Shown: one piece after another, positions 1-12,790 of the stretch
Layout of the letters: every line of letters begins with the position of its first letter
Position numbering within the stretch: position 1 is the first letter of the stretch
Assembly: GCF_041146395.1 (NCBI RefSeq)
Contig: NC_090989.1
Coordinates: forward strand, 125,921,501 to 125,985,500
Length of the DNA: 64,000 nucleotides
Direction of reading: 5' to 3'
Origin: Eulemur rufifrons
Lineage: Eukaryota > Chordata > Mammalia > Primates > Lemuridae
Notes under the pieces: generated by a model
The model's database searches: none
What the model saw: the letters and a program-made list of their open reading frames with translations, nothing else
Told to the model about the DNA's origin: nothing
Position numbers and translations under genes: made by a program

Positions 1-347
1 GTGACTAAGCTAAGGACCTTGCGAGGGAGCCTTGATCCTGGAGTGTCCCGGTGGCTCCACTGTGAAAACAAGGCTCTGTAAGAGAGAGGCGGGGGAGTCG
101 CAGCCAGAGGAGGTGGGAGCACTGCCGGGAAGGGGCCACGGGCCAAGGAACATGGGCAGCCTCTGGGAACCAGAAAAGGCTTCTTATGACGTCTCCAGAA
201 AGAATGCAGTCCCGCCATCACCTTGATTTTAGGCCCTTCATAGCCATTTCAGACATCCGACCTCCAGAACTGTTAGATAATAAACTTGTGTGGTTTTAAG
301 CCACTAAATACATGATGATTTGTTACAGCAGCCATAGGAAGCTAATC
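1..347 (+). repeat. MaLR (MLT1-type) LTR, 3' part, cut by window start
   Basis: The last 80 bases have the typical MLT1 ending: a TTTTAAGCCACTAAA-like motif, then TTTGTTACAGCAGCCATAGGAA and CTAAT. The 5' boundary is not visible. Confidence 0.7.
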
Positions 348-1609
348 CATAGCCAGGAAAACGCTGGGACGGAGGGAGGCAAGAGCTTGGAGTGCTGGCT
401 GACACAGGGTGGATGAGAACTCCTGATGGGATGATGAGACTGAGGATGGGATTTCCTAGTGAGGGGTGAGCAGAAGATGAATGAAAATGCGGCTAGGCAG
501 GAAGGGATCAGCCCTTGGACAGTCCAGCATAGGAGCTTGGTTCACATCATCAAATGTCTCAGGAGGGCGGGCAACAAGGAGCCTGAAAAGCCATTTCTGG
601 ATGGGCAGGGAGGTCTCAGGAGGCCCCAGGTGGGACATTGTTGGAGGGAGGGGTGAGGGCAAGCGGCTGAGCAGCGGCTGCGGTGAGGACGAGGATGAGG
701 CAGAGCGGACAAGTATGTTCTCAGGGTGCCCAGACTTTGCTCAGCACAGACGCCGGCCACAGTGGCGCCCGGGCAGATGAGGGGCACACTCTCATTCAAC
801 AGTGGGAAGTGGAGATCCAAAGGTGGGGCAGGAGGGGAATGCCCCCTGGGAAGAAGGGACGTTTCACCTCCATTTATCCACCGGGAAGTGGAAGGGGTAA
901 CACGGTGGCAGTCTTGCAGAAAAGTTGGCACATCCCCCTGCAGGCTAGCGGGCAAGACTGTGCCCGCTACCGCCACTCATTTGTGAAGTCTCCACATCCA
1001 GGCAACCCAGCTCCATGCTGGCACGTGGGAAGCAAAGGCACGCAAGCCTCTCCTTCTGCCCGGGGAGGTCCCAGTCCCGGGGTGGGTGGGGTGGGTGTGG
1101 GATGGAAGCCTGGAGGGAGGGAGCGAGGAAGGGACAGGCCCCTTCGTTTCCTCTGGAGAAAGAGCAAAACGCTCTGAAGTCACTGCAGCCCTCCCAGGCC
1201 TCCCCAGAAGGGAGGGACAGGCAAGCTGGCCGCTGGAGATGTTGTTTTCCTCTTTGTTTTCCACACAATGCCCCAGAAAAACATTTTTCAGATATGTAAT
1301 TAGGCCAACATAATAGAGTCTAAGAGAGCAGTCATCTCATTTTAGATAACTTTGGCTTTCATAATGTTCAAAGAGAATAAGTTTAAAGTGACAAAATTTA
1401 GTTCTCAGATGAAGAAAAGGGGCAGATGAAAACACATGGGATGCACAGAAAGCTTCAGTTCCGAGGCCCCTTCCCCACCCCTGCTGACTTTCTCTATGGT
1501 GCCAGAAAGGCAGCAAACTCTGTAGCCTTTTAGGAGCACAACAAAATAATAAGAATTGTTATTATTTGAAGTAGATTGTTTGCAAAAAACGGTCTTGATT
1601 ATGACCTCC

Positions 1610-2075
1610 CTGTATCCAGGCCCTTTCCAACATAGCCCTGAAGCCCCTCCCATAAAGCGGAAAGTCCATTTCTCCACCCCTTGATCCAGGCTGGTTTGGA
1701 ACTTGCTCTGACAAACAGAATATGACTGAGGTGTCACCAGAGTAGTTCTGAACCTAAGTCTCAAGGGACCCTGCTGCTTCCGCTCACTCTGAGGAACCCT
1801 GCCTATGCCACGAGGACAAGCTCAGGCTAGCCTGGTGGCTGAGGAGGGACAGGTGGCCCAGCCAACCAGCAGCCGTGTGAGAGAAGCCATCTTGGAGCTG
1901 CCAGCCACCACTGGACCCACGGGCGATTGCAGACACCTGCGTGAGCCCAGCTGAGATTAGACAAGTCTAGCCCAGATCAGCAAAGTCACCCAGCTGCCCT
2001 GTGGACCTGTGAGGATTGTTATTTTAATTCACTAAGCTTTGCAGTGCCTTATTACACAGTAGAAGATAACTGGTA
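1610..2075 (+). repeat. MaLR (MLT1-type) LTR
   Basis: Diverged LTR. It shows the MLT1 signs of 'gccatcttgga', 'gtgagcccagctgag' and a terminal 'ttcactaagctttg...ttattacacag...ataactgg' block. Boundaries are approximate. Confidence 0.65.
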
Positions 2076-4084
2076 TGTTACTTTTCCTAGGAAGAGCCAA
2101 ATACCCAAGCAAACCTTTAGGAGGAAACTCATAGTGGAAGTCACCTTGTTTGATTTGAGAGCGATAAAGTGTTAATAGCCACCACTGAACAGGGCTCAGC
2201 ATTGCTAATTCCTCACCACACTCAAGGCTGGCACACCTCGCCCTCATTGCCTCCACGCCAGACACACTACCACCTTGAATTACCTCTGAAGCCCCGAAGT
2301 CCAACTTAGGAAAACCTACTGTGAGGCCCAGTAGTGCCACCCGCATACCCTGGGAGGGAGAGATGAAAAGCCACACTGGGGAAGAACATCCTAGCTCGAG
2401 ACGTGGCCCTGGCTTGTCCTAAGGTACCACGCCAAACTGGCAGGAAACCCGAACCTGCATGTGCAAGATAACACTCTCCTGGATTCTGGGCCACGCTGGG
2501 TGATTTGGTCCTGGCACACGTGGTTTCTCTGAAGTCATATACTTGACGGTGGAAAGAAGAAGGGCTTATGGCAGGAGATGGCATGCTGTCCCCATTCTCA
2601 GAGACATATGCTCACACGCACCTGCATGGGCAGAATGAGAGCCAGGCGAGGTGTCTGACAGCGTAGGGCTCCCAGATCGCAGGGAAGGTGATGAAGCCGG
2701 ACATCTGGAGGTTAAGGGGGTGACGGCTGGGGCAGACCCTCAGCATCAGTAGGGACAGATGCTGCAGTCCTGAGTGCTAAGAGTTGTGCTGTCGTGCTCA
2801 CCGGGAGGCCTGCCGCGCCCACAGGCCGCCACCCGCCAGAAGCTGACATCCCACACGCCCTGAGCGCATTGGGGAGAGGGCGTCCTCCCCGGCAGACTTG
2901 GAAACAGCTTTGTTTGATAAGAATTGAACAAGAAACTTTTTCTCCATCCAGGCACTTGCCAAGTCCCTCCCACTCGCTTTGATAAGTGAGAGGAAATTAG
3001 ACTTTCTGGGAGTCAGTGGGATTTGCCACCTTACTACTCTCTCTTTAGACAATTTTGGGTGGATAAGGGATCATATTATTAAGCTCTTTCTTATTTTTCA
3101 CCTTATCTATTACATAGAAAAAAGAAAGGGGATTGGAAAAAAAGCTTTACTGAAGTATATAATTGAAAGATATTTATTTTGGAGTCGAGGGACCAGGGGA
3201 GGGAGCCAGTTTGCAGAAATTCTAGAACTTAAGACTATGTCAAAGTTGTAACCGCCTGTTGGCAGTAGAGTCCTGACAGCTTTCCAGTAACCATAAAACG
3301 CTAGCTCAGGAGAAGACATCTCTGGATAAAGGCTGGTTCAAAATCTCAGAGAGGAGGAAATGGAGTGTAAAGGGTTATTCCACTGTTCGGGCTAACATCG
3401 AACGGAGCCACGCAAAACGCCCGTGCGCTGGGCTGTCGCAGCCTTGATTCACTACGACAGGAAAGTGGGTAGGACGTGACGCTGGGCAAGGCTTGGCCTG
3501 ACAGATTTCCCTCACCCTGACTTTCTCCACCTGGTAAATTCAAGGTGTCACGTTCCCATCAGTGCTGGGGCAATCACAGTCGGTCAATATTCTCTTTGTG
3601 GAGACTCAACTGTCGGCATGATGTTGCTATAGTTACCACAATTCTAACTCAACCCTCTCTCCTTATGTTCCCCTCGCTTCAAACCAATTACATTGCACTA
3701 ATCCCACAGCATGTCCTCTGAGGACCCTGCTCCTAGGAAGTGAACTTCTAATAGGGCTCCCTAGGAGGCAGAAAGCTCCAACTACAATATCCTGCCTTCG
3801 GGACACGCCAGGCCCCAGGCTGCTCATCCCCCCATTGCCACTGAGTCCTGCAATCCGCCCCCCACTATTCCTGGCTCTCTGCTCTCCCAGCGGTAAACAC
3901 ACCAGGGCCTGGTGCAGGTGTGCTGCTGGGTTCCCACCAGCATCTGGACTGTGACCCATCAAGATGAGCTGATGAAGAAAAAAAGCAAAGTTAAGAAAAT
4001 TAAAATGGTCTCAGAGAGATTGGCCAACTCTCTTTGGGGTCCTCTAGAAAACCTTTCCATAGCCTTTGTTCCCTGCACTATCAT

Positions 4085-4248
4085 TTCAGCACATTGATCA
4101 CCGCTTGACACTTATTTTTTGTTCACTGCTATCTCCTGCATTAGAACACAATCCCACAAAGGCAAGGAGTTTATCTTGTTCCTGACGAATCCCAAGCACT
4201 TAGGGAAGTTTCTGCTCAATAATTAGTTGTTGAGTGAGTGAATGAATG
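4085..4248 (+). repeat. L2-like LINE 3' end
   Basis: Contains the old L2 pattern: a patch like 'cacaaaggcaaggag', then 'cccaagcacttaggg', then 'gttgagtgagtgaatgaatg'. It is degenerate. Confidence 0.5.
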
Positions 4249-4511
4249 TACCTGTCCTAGCATTTTTGGGGTAGGTTCTTCCACCATTGTCTTCGCGTTC
4301 TCAAAGTCTTACCAAAATTGCTGTAAATCACATCTAAAAATAATGAGATGTTGAGTTTGCCACTAAAAATGTGAGTTAATCTGCAAGGGTGTTGCATTCC
4401 CATTTTCCTGGGCATTTTTCACGTGTAAGTTGGAAGTATATTCATGTATGAAAATTAAACACAGAGCCTCATATACTGGCACCAAGGCCACTGGGTATTT
4501 TAGTAAAGACC

Positions 4512-4561
4512 CAAATTTACATGTGGCCAGTAAATTATTAAACTGGCCACATGTAAATTTG
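4512..4561. repeat. Perfect 20-bp inverted repeat with 10-nt loop
   Basis: The left arm 4512-4531 is the exact reverse complement of the right arm 4542-4561, separated by the A/T spacer AAATTATTAA. The arm contains ACATGTGGCCAGT. Nothing else around it looks like a known transposon end. It could form a stable hairpin in RNA or single-stranded DNA, or be the scar of a template-switch mutation. Confidence 0.9.
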
Positions 4562-4589
4562 TCCCTTTCTTGCTTCTGTGCCATTGCAG

Positions 4590-5027
4590 TGCGTTGCAGA
4601 TGGTCCTATCTAGTGTCTATTTCGCCATCTCTTGACTCTGGGCTGGTTTTGTGACTTTCTTGGGCCAACACATCATTAACAAACGTGACGCAAACCAAGG
4701 CATGAAATAAGCTAGCACACTGGGGCTTCCCTGCTTGGGGCTCTTGGGAACCGTGTGCCTGCCAGCCTGTGAAGGAGCCCAAGCTAGCCGACTGGATGTT
4801 AAAACACACAAAGCTCTGTCGCCCCAGCCAGCTGGCAGACTATGAGGCCACTTTAGGTCATCTAGATCATCAGCTGACACATGAGAAAGCCCAGCAGAAA
4901 TTAGCCGAGCCACCTTAGAGTAGAAGAACTGCTCAGCTGACCTAAAGAATCATGAGCTAAATAAATGGTTATTTGAAGCCACTATGTTTCGAATGGTTTA
5001 TTACATAGCAAAAACCAACTGATAGAG
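4590..5027 (+). repeat. MaLR (MLT1-type) LTR
   Basis: Signs include 'ggctggttttgtgact', an internal 'agctgacctaaagaatcatgag' region and the ending 'ttgaagccactatgtttcg...ttattacatagcaaaaacca'. Ends are approximate. Confidence 0.65.
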
Positions 5028-5284
5028 ACTAAAAAACAAAACAGTCAACAGACATTTAGAGACAAGTCTACCTGTTCTTTCAAAGTGACTTTGTCTCCAT
5101 ATAGGAAGGTAACTCTGCAGAATCCTGCGGCCCAAATAGATTTAAATGGGATGATGATGCTTTGGTGCTAATCCCCACCCCTCACCTTCTTGCCCAAATC
5201 CCCTTCTGAACAACATAAAGAACTTCCAAGGTGAAATCAAAGGCAAAATTTGTTTCCATGGGATAAAAATTCACTAGTTTAAAA

Positions 5285-6412
5285 AAGTAAGGACCTCAAG
5301 AGAATGAGAAAACAAGCCATAGACTGAGAAAAAATATTTGCAAAAGACCTATCTGATAAAGGACTTCTATCCAAAATATACAAAGAACTCATAAGACTCA
5401 ACAATAAGAAAACAAACAACCCAATTAAAAAATGGGCAAAAGATCTGAACACCTCACTAAATAAGATATGCAGATGGAAAGTAATAAGCTATGAAAAATG
5501 CTCAACATCATCTGTCATTAGGGAAACGCAAATAAAACAGCAATGAGATACAGCTAAAACCTACCAGAATGGCCAAAATCCAAAACACTGACAACAACAA
5601 ATGCTGGCGAGGATGTGGAGCAATAGGAACTTATTTATTGCTGGTGGGAAGGCAAAATGGCATAGCCAATTTGGAAAACAGTTTGGCAGTGTCTTAGAAA
5701 ACTAAACATACTATCACCATATGACCTAGCAATCATACCCTTTGGTATTTACCCAAAGGAGCTGAAAACTTTTGTCTACACAAAAACCTGCACATGGATG
5801 TTTATATAAGTTTGACTCATAACTGCTAAAACTTGGAAGCAACCAAGATGTCCTTCAGTAGATAAATGGATAAATAAACTGTGGTACCTCCAGACGATGG
5901 AATATGTTTCAGCACCAAAAAGAACTTGATCTACCAAGTCATGAAAAGACATGCAGGAACTTTCAGTAAGTGAAAAGAAGCCAATTTGTGTGATTCCAAC
6001 TATACAACATCCTGGAAAAGGCAAAACTATGGAGACAGTAAAAAGATCAGCAGTATCCAGGGGTTCATCGGGGATGAACTGGCAGAGCACAGAGGATGTT
6101 CAGAGCAGTGGAACTATCCTGTGTGGTACTATAAGGCTAAACACGTGATTATACATTTATGAAAACCCACAGAATGTTCAACACTAATAGTGAACTCTAA
6201 TGTAAACTATGAACTCTGGGTGATAATGACGTGTCAGTGTAGGTTCACCAATCGTAACAAATGTGGTGCAACGTGTTGATAGTCGGGGAGGCCGTGTGAG
6301 GTGGAAGACGGGCAGCGAGGGTAGGGGTATAGGGGAGCTCTTTGTAGTTTCAGTTCAGTTTTGCTGTGAACCTAAAACTGCTCTAAAATATAAAGTTTAT
6401 TTAAAAAAAAAA
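5285..6412 (+). mobile_element. Old L1 LINE 3' end (ORF2 tail plus 3' UTR, L1M-type)
   Basis: The 5' two thirds match the degenerate end of L1 ORF2: 'aaaatgggcaaaagatctgaac', 'gatgtggagcaataggaac' and 'aaatggataaataaactgtgg' landmarks. A 3' UTR with 'gaactctgggtgataatgac' follows, then an A-rich tail at 6402-6412. Many stops and indels make it non-functional. Confidence 0.85.
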
Positions 6413-6479
6413 ACCAAGGGCTTTTGCATCAAAACTGTTATGAAGTACAACAATAAAGCCAAATAATTATTTGTGGTTT

Positions 6480-6780
6480 ACAAGAGCAAGAAAATTGAAG
6501 TCAGCAAAAATTTGCCCGTGGAAAACCTTGATAAATTAAAATACAATTGTTCATATGTTAGAGAACTCTATGGCCATTAAAAATGATGAAGTAAAAGTCC
6601 TGGTAACACAGAAACATTTTTCAGAATATTGTTACATATGAAAATTTATATGATCCCATTTTTTGTAAAAAAAAATATGCAAATATAGACAGAAAACACA
6701 GCGGAAGAATTATCTTCTCAGTGACAATGAAAGTAGGGTTATTTTTGCTTTCTTCTTTTCCTGACTTGTATTTCCTAAAT
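6480..6780 (+). mobile_element. Old L1 (L1ME-type) fragment
   Basis: A/T-rich sequence with 'tatggccattaaaaatgatga' and 'tgatcccattttttgtaaaa', which are landmarks of old L1 3' ends. It forms a cluster with the L1 pieces on either side. Confidence 0.55.
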
Positions 6781-6804
6781 TATCTTCGATGACCATATGC
6801 CACT

Positions 6805-7385
6805 TTTATTCAACATCTTTACTGATGTATAATTAAAATATCTTAAAATTCACCTATTTAATGTCTACAATTCAATGGTTTAAAATATACCCACAGAGTT
6901 GTGCAACAATCACCACTAAATTTAGAACATTTTCATCACTCCCCCAAATCCTGTACCTATTAGCAGCCACTCGCCCTCCCCACCCACTACCCAGGCAACC
7001 CCTAATCCACTTTCTGTATCTATACATTTGCCTAGTCTGAACATGTCATATACAGAGATTCACACAGTATGTGGTGTTTTGTGACTAGCTTCTTTCACTT
7101 TAGCATAATCTGTTCAAAGTTTATCCATGTTGTAGCATGTATTGGCATTTTATTCCTTTTTATTGCCAAATAATATTCCATTATATGGATATACCATATT
7201 TTATTTATCCATCATTTGATGGACATTTAGGTTGTTTGTAATTTTTGGATATTATGAATAAAGCTGTTCTGAACATTAATGTACAGGTCTTTATGTAGAC
7301 ATATGCTTTCATTTCTCTTGGATACATGCCTAGGAATGCAATTGCTGGGTCATATGGTTTAACATTTTGAGGAATTATCCATCCA
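6805..7385 (-). mobile_element. Old L1 3' end fragment, inverted
   Basis: Read on the minus strand this is an L1 3' region: a 'ggaatattatttggcaataaa' landmark, then 'ctacaacatggataaac', 'gtgaaagaagctagtcac' and 'gaaaatgttctaaa'. It lies head to head with the plus-strand L1 fragment on its left. Confidence 0.8.
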
Positions 7386-7627
7386 CGTATCACTTTTGTA
7401 AAAAGAAAAAAGTTATAAAAATGAAAACAGAGCCCTTCGGGCTTTAGACTAGTTCTTGGGCCTTCTTAAATCTAATTTGCCAAGTGATATAAAGCAGAGA
7501 CGACCCTCTTCCACCTCAGCCAAAGAGAATACTTAAGGATTCTGCCCCAGAAGCCACTCATTTAAAAGCCGTGGGTCAACCACACCTCCCAGTTATTAAA
7601 CCTGGAAGAGATCAGGGTGGTCTTCCT

Positions 7628-7805
7628 GTCCAGTGGCTCTTGGGCCTGGCTGAATTTTTTACATGCAAATCTCTAATCTCCACCCCCAGACCTACTGATT
7701 GAATCTCCAGGGAGGCGGGGTGATTTGGGAATGCATATATTTAACAAGTCCCCAGGCGACCAGGTAAGCCTCAGGGATCAGTAAGGTCTGGGAACCACTA
7801 CTCTG
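7628..7805 (-). mobile_element. MER5-type hAT (Charlie) non-autonomous element, diverged
   Basis: Has the MER5 layout: 'ccagtggctcttggg' at one end, 'ccccagacctactga' and 'aacaagtccccaggcgac' inside, and 'ctgggaaccacta' at the other end. Orientation and ends are uncertain. Confidence 0.6.
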
Positions 7806-9919
7806 GTCCATCCTGCCCAAAGGATCACTTCTGAGAGACGGTGAGGAAACATCTGCATCACACCAGTAACTGCGAGTTGACAATCTGGGCCCCAGCCACT
7901 CCCACTGCTGAAGAGTTCACATAAACTCTCCCACTGGACCTGCTATTGTTTTTCCCTTACCATCAACAAAGATACAGTCTATTTCCTTCATCATCAATCA
8001 GCCCTTCAAAGACATAAACCTGACTGTCCTTGTCTTTTTCTCCTGCAAGATGAATATGCCCAGTTGTTTCAGCCATTTCTAGATGTGTCCCCACAGCCAT
8101 CACCTCTTCTGTACCCACCAGTCTACCCACATTTCTCATCAGACACGGCAGTCATGGTAGATCACAAAGCTCCAAGTCAGCCAACTCCATATGGAAGAAC
8201 AGGGGAAAAGTACCTCCTTTATGCACTTGCATAAATATGGCCAAAGACATCTTTTCTAAGCAGTAGTAACCTCATATTATTCATTCAACCAATGTTTGTT
8301 AAAAACCTGTAACACGAAAGGAACTAATTTGGATCCAGGTAACATGAAATATCAGGAATGGCTGGTCCCTGATTCAAGGGGTTGACACAGCAATTTCAAA
8401 CTGTAAATAATTCTAAGGTAAGGGGAAATGCGGTAATTTCTGAAGGAAGGGAGAGCTAATCTAGCTGATCATGAAATAGACAGTCCTGTAAGCTGGTTGC
8501 ATTAGAGCTGGGCTGAGAAGGGGGAGTAAGGGTCTCCACAGTGAAGACCTGAGGTGGAGGAGGGTCTTGGCAGAGGGGGCACAAGAACAAAGAAACACGG
8601 GGTGTGATCTGGAAATCTCCACTTGGAGGGGAGTCGTGGGGACATTCTTGGCCTGTATTCAACTCATTTTCATTAGAATTGCTATCAAATCAGGTATTCT
8701 CATTCTGTATTATTGATTTTTTAAATTAAATATAACTTTTTATATTTAAACATATCTCTATTACATTGTATTGGGCTGGTTTGGGTCCAACATTCATAAA
8801 CCAAGAGATAATGAGATTGGAAGGTGTTTAAGAAGTCAGAGAAACCTACACAAAAAAGAAAGTGCATTAGATCAGTAATTTTCAAGGTTTCTTGTTTGGT
8901 GTTTTTCTTCTCTTTTTTAAAAGTAGTGAGATGCTTTCCACAAACACGAACTATAATCTAATTTAGAAACCCAGCATGTAAAAACAGGTAAATTCAGAAG
9001 AAGCAGGTCTGGTTGACAGTGGCACAGGTGGGTTATCCAGAGTCTTCCGCACTCCCAGCTCCTAAACATGCTCCCCCACCCCCCACGCCCAGCTGGAAGA
9101 CTTTTGTGTTCTTCGGATCCTGATGGCCACCCAGCATTGGATCTGCTCAAGTCCAGCCCCTTCTACATCTCTACACAAGCCCCTGAAAAAGATGTGAAAC
9201 AGGACAAGGCACAGGAAGGCACCACGGGGCCCACGTACAAAGACTTCCCTCAATGAAAGCGCGTTCTTGCTGAGTATAGCCTCTCAACCAGTTACGCTCC
9301 ACCCACAGGTCCTTCCTCTTTAGTTTCATTAAAATTCTTGGTCTTGTGAATTTCAAAAAGAACATATTCCAAGGAGTGGCAATGAGTGAATACTCAGCTA
9401 CAAGAACATCCTCTAACTGCGCTCACTGATTTAATATACTTCAGTTCTCTTTGGAGAGCCATGTGCCCTGTCTTTATGTGTGGCTCTCAAATTGCCTATG
9501 AATTTGGAAAGTTCCTACAGGGGCCACACGGAAAGCACAAGAAGAAATGGGGGTAGCCCCCAGGAGCAAAGGCCAGCTCCTGGCTGACAGCCAGCAAGAG
9601 AACAAGGACCTCAGTCCGACAACTGCAAGGGACTGAATTTGGCCAATAACCTGGGTGAGCTTGGAAGTGGATTCTCCCCTTAAAGACTCTAATAGGCAAC
9701 ACAGCCCTGCTGACACCTGCTCTCCGTCTTCTGAGACCCTATGAAGAGGACCCAGCGGAGCCCACCTGGACTTCTGACCTATGCAAACTGAGATATATAG
9801 AGAGAGAGTGTGTGTTTAAAGCTTTTACAGAATTATCTCCCATCTTTCTAATATCAAACACATTGGAAAAACCTAAAGATCAATCCCTTCAACTTGGTGG
9901 GGCCATGGGATGCCTAGCT

Positions 9920-10350
9920 ATCTCATTAAACATTACTTCTGGGTGAGTCTATGAGTATGTTTCTGGAAGATATTTGCACATAATTAGGTGGACTGGGTAA
10001 AGCAGGTGCCCTCCCCCATCACCTAACCACTGAGGACCTGAACAGAACAGAAGGCAGAGGAAGACAATGCAGGAACACTGGTGCTCCTGGTGCTCCGCGA
10101 GTGGGACCCGGCCTGGAATCTCCACTCTCTGGCATCTCCACCATCGGCCCTCCAGCTCTCAGGCCTTTGAACTACTCTACCAGCTTTCGTGGGTCTCCAG
10201 CTTGCAGACAGCAGACTGTGGGACTTCCTAGCCTCCACAACCGCGTGGGCCAACACCTTGTACTAAGTCTCTTTGTTTACGTATACTTTCAGTAGATGTA
10301 TAAAATCTCCTATTGTTCTGTTTTACTGGAAGGCCCTAATACACCTCCTC
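9920..10350 (+). repeat. LTR-like mammalian repeat (MaLR or related, family uncertain)
   Basis: Same family as 14183-14573 and 50727-51420. Landmarks are 'acttctgggtgagtctatgag', 'catcggccctccagctctcagg', 'ccagcttgcagacagcaga' and the ending 'ctgttttactggaaggccctaatacac'. I recognise the sequence as a common mammalian LTR but not its exact name. Confidence 0.6.
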
Positions 10351-10689
10351 CTTATCATTCTGTGGCATACAGTGAATGTTATAAAGCATACTATTTTTAA
10401 AAATTGCACTTGTCACAGGATTTTGAAAACATGATCATTTCTTTCACCCTCTCTTCCTCTGCGACAAGACCCTAAGTTCACTTTGCCGCACAATCTTCAC
10501 CAGAACAGCACACTCGCTTCTCCCCTGGTACCAGCTTTAAAAGGCTCCTGTGATTGAGGGTCCTCAGCACCCCTCAGGAAGCTTGACAGTGAAGAGAAAT
10601 ACTGATGACTGCGGAAAGGCCAGGGAATGGGCATTTATCGTTAATGACGGCACTGCTGCCCTTGAGTTAAAGGGAATCCATCCTTCCTG

Positions 10690-10770
10690 CCTGAATTTCC
10701 TCCATCCGTCATGTTCTCACAGGGGCTGACACACAGTAGGAACCCGATATTTATTTCTTGAATAAATTTC
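10690..10770 (+). repeat. L2-like fragment
   Basis: The short patch 'ctgacacacagtaggaaccc' followed by 'atttatttcttgaataaa' is the typical L2 3' end. Confidence 0.45.
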
Positions 10771-11744
10771 TAAAAGGTCTAACTTACTTGTATAACTAAA
10801 TTTTGTACATGATGTGAAATATGGATGTTGAAGAGAATAGGACAATCGAGTTTATGGAAGAACAAAGTGCAGATAGAGATTAAAAGTCAAAATTTTTCTT
10901 TCATTATCCCACTATCCAAACTGTCAGCACGTCCAGTCTTCTTGAAAGCACATCTAGGACTGTCCGCTGCTTTCTAGTTCCACTCAGTGGCAAATGCCGA
11001 TGACAGCCACTCGATGGCCCAGCCCCCACTTCTAGCTGACACTCCCTCCAGGCCCAGAGAACCATGACTCTTGACAGTGACCTGGGTCCGTGACTCAGCC
11101 CTGGCCAATGAGACCTGGGGGAAACTCTGCTTGGGTGTTTCTGGGAAAGGTTTTACTTGCGACTAAAAAGGGACACATGGCAGGGGAAAAAAATGCCCCT
11201 GTTCCTCACAGCTATCATCATGTCTGCAGGAGACACTTGGAACTGCCGCAGCCACCTGGCGACTAGGATCACGAGGACAGACCTGCAGACAAGCTGAGGA
11301 CCAGAGTGCAGAAAGGTGGCAGCACCTGGGCCCCTGATGACATTCTTAAGCCACTGAAAAATCTGCGACCTCTTCCAAGTTCCTCCACACTTCCTGCTCA
11401 GTGGGATGAGATGGAAAATCCTCACCGCTTAAGCCACTTTTGTAGTTGGATATTCTGCCGTGGACAGTGGAAAGCATCCTAACCCATACCCACGACCAGC
11501 ACCCTTACTCTCTCCCCCTGGGCTTCTGTCTGCCTTTCCCCCATTCTGGTCCATCCTCCAAGCCACATCACTCCAGGGCCAACTGCCCTGATGCACGGCC
11601 CTCGGATGAAACCCCACCACGGTGCCCTTCGACCCACTGCAAGAAGCCCAGGCTCCTGCCTCGACCACAGACTCTTCACAGGCAGACGCACCGTCCAGTA
11701 CACTCCACAGGGCAGCCCTGGGGAGACGTCCGTGCACATGGTAT

Positions 11745-12230
11745 CAGTTTCCTAGGGCTGCTGTATCAAGTGACCACAAACTTGGTAGCTTATAACAATA
11801 GACATTTACTCCCTCACAGCTCTGGAGGTCAGTAGTCCAAAATCAGTATCACCAGGCCCAAATCAAGCTTTTAACAGGCCCACGCTCCCTCTAGATGCTC
11901 GGGGGGAGAACCCATTCCTTGCACCTTCCAGCGCTGGTGGCTGCCGACATCCCTTGGTTTGTGGACACATCACCCCAATCTCCAAGGCCAGCATTCTCAA
12001 GTCTCCACTGCCTTCTCCTCTGTGTATGTAAAATCTCCCTCTGCCTCCCTCTTATACAGATACATGTGGCTGCATTTAGACCACACCCAGGTGAGTCGGG
12101 ACAATCTTCCATCTCAAGACCCTTAACTTTAATTACATCCACAAAGATCTTTTTTTCCAAATAATGTAACACAGCTTCCAGGGATTAGGACTTGATACTT
12201 TGGGGGTGTTACTCAGCCTACCACACACAT
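11745..12230 (-). repeat. MaLR (MLT1-type) LTR
   Basis: In reverse orientation: begins with 'tatcagtttcctagggctgctg' and 'cttggtagcttataacaatag', continues with 'cacagctctggaggtcag', and ends in 'gggggtgttactcagcctacc'. Typical MLT1 reverse complement. Confidence 0.75.
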
Positions 12231-12454
12231 CTGTGTGCACACGCACCTCTGTCACCTCTGGAAGGAGCCGCCTCTGGGAAACGGGAACCAGAGGACTGAG
12301 TGACTGGTCAGAAGCTAGAAGAGAATTCACTCTTTACTTTATATACTTCTGTACTGTAAGAATTTTGTTTAAAATTATTATAAACCCCCCAGTAATTTTT
12401 ATCCCAATTTGCAACGTAATTCATATTACTGAATGGAATTTTTAAAAAACAACT

Positions 12455-12790
12455 CTCTGTCTTAGGCCAGGTTCCCCGGAAGGAGACCCTAAGACAAGGA
12501 TTTATGTGCAAGTCACTTATTAAGGAAGTTCGACCAGTAAGGGAGTGGGGGAAGCTGGACAAAAAAGCAGAAGCCCAGCAAGGACAGTTTGAAGCAACAT
12601 CCCCTGACCAGCAACTCGGTGTGACCCTGTGGAGAGCTCTGGAGGGTCAGATATGCTCAGAGCTGTCCCCGGCTGAGGCCAGGGAGCTGGGCTCTCACAC
12701 ACCCACACTTCTCTGTCGCTGACAAGGACTAACCCAGGAATAGGCTTCCCCAAGGAGGCCCAGGCGCTGGGTCATAGAGGAGAAAGCACA
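12455..12790 (+). repeat. Unnamed dispersed repeat, related to 37845-38275
   Basis: Shares an order of landmarks with the second copy: 'ccggaaggagaccc', 'gtgcaagtcacttattaagga' and a 'gggagtgggg' patch. Probably an old LTR-like element; the name is not known to me. Confidence 0.45.
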
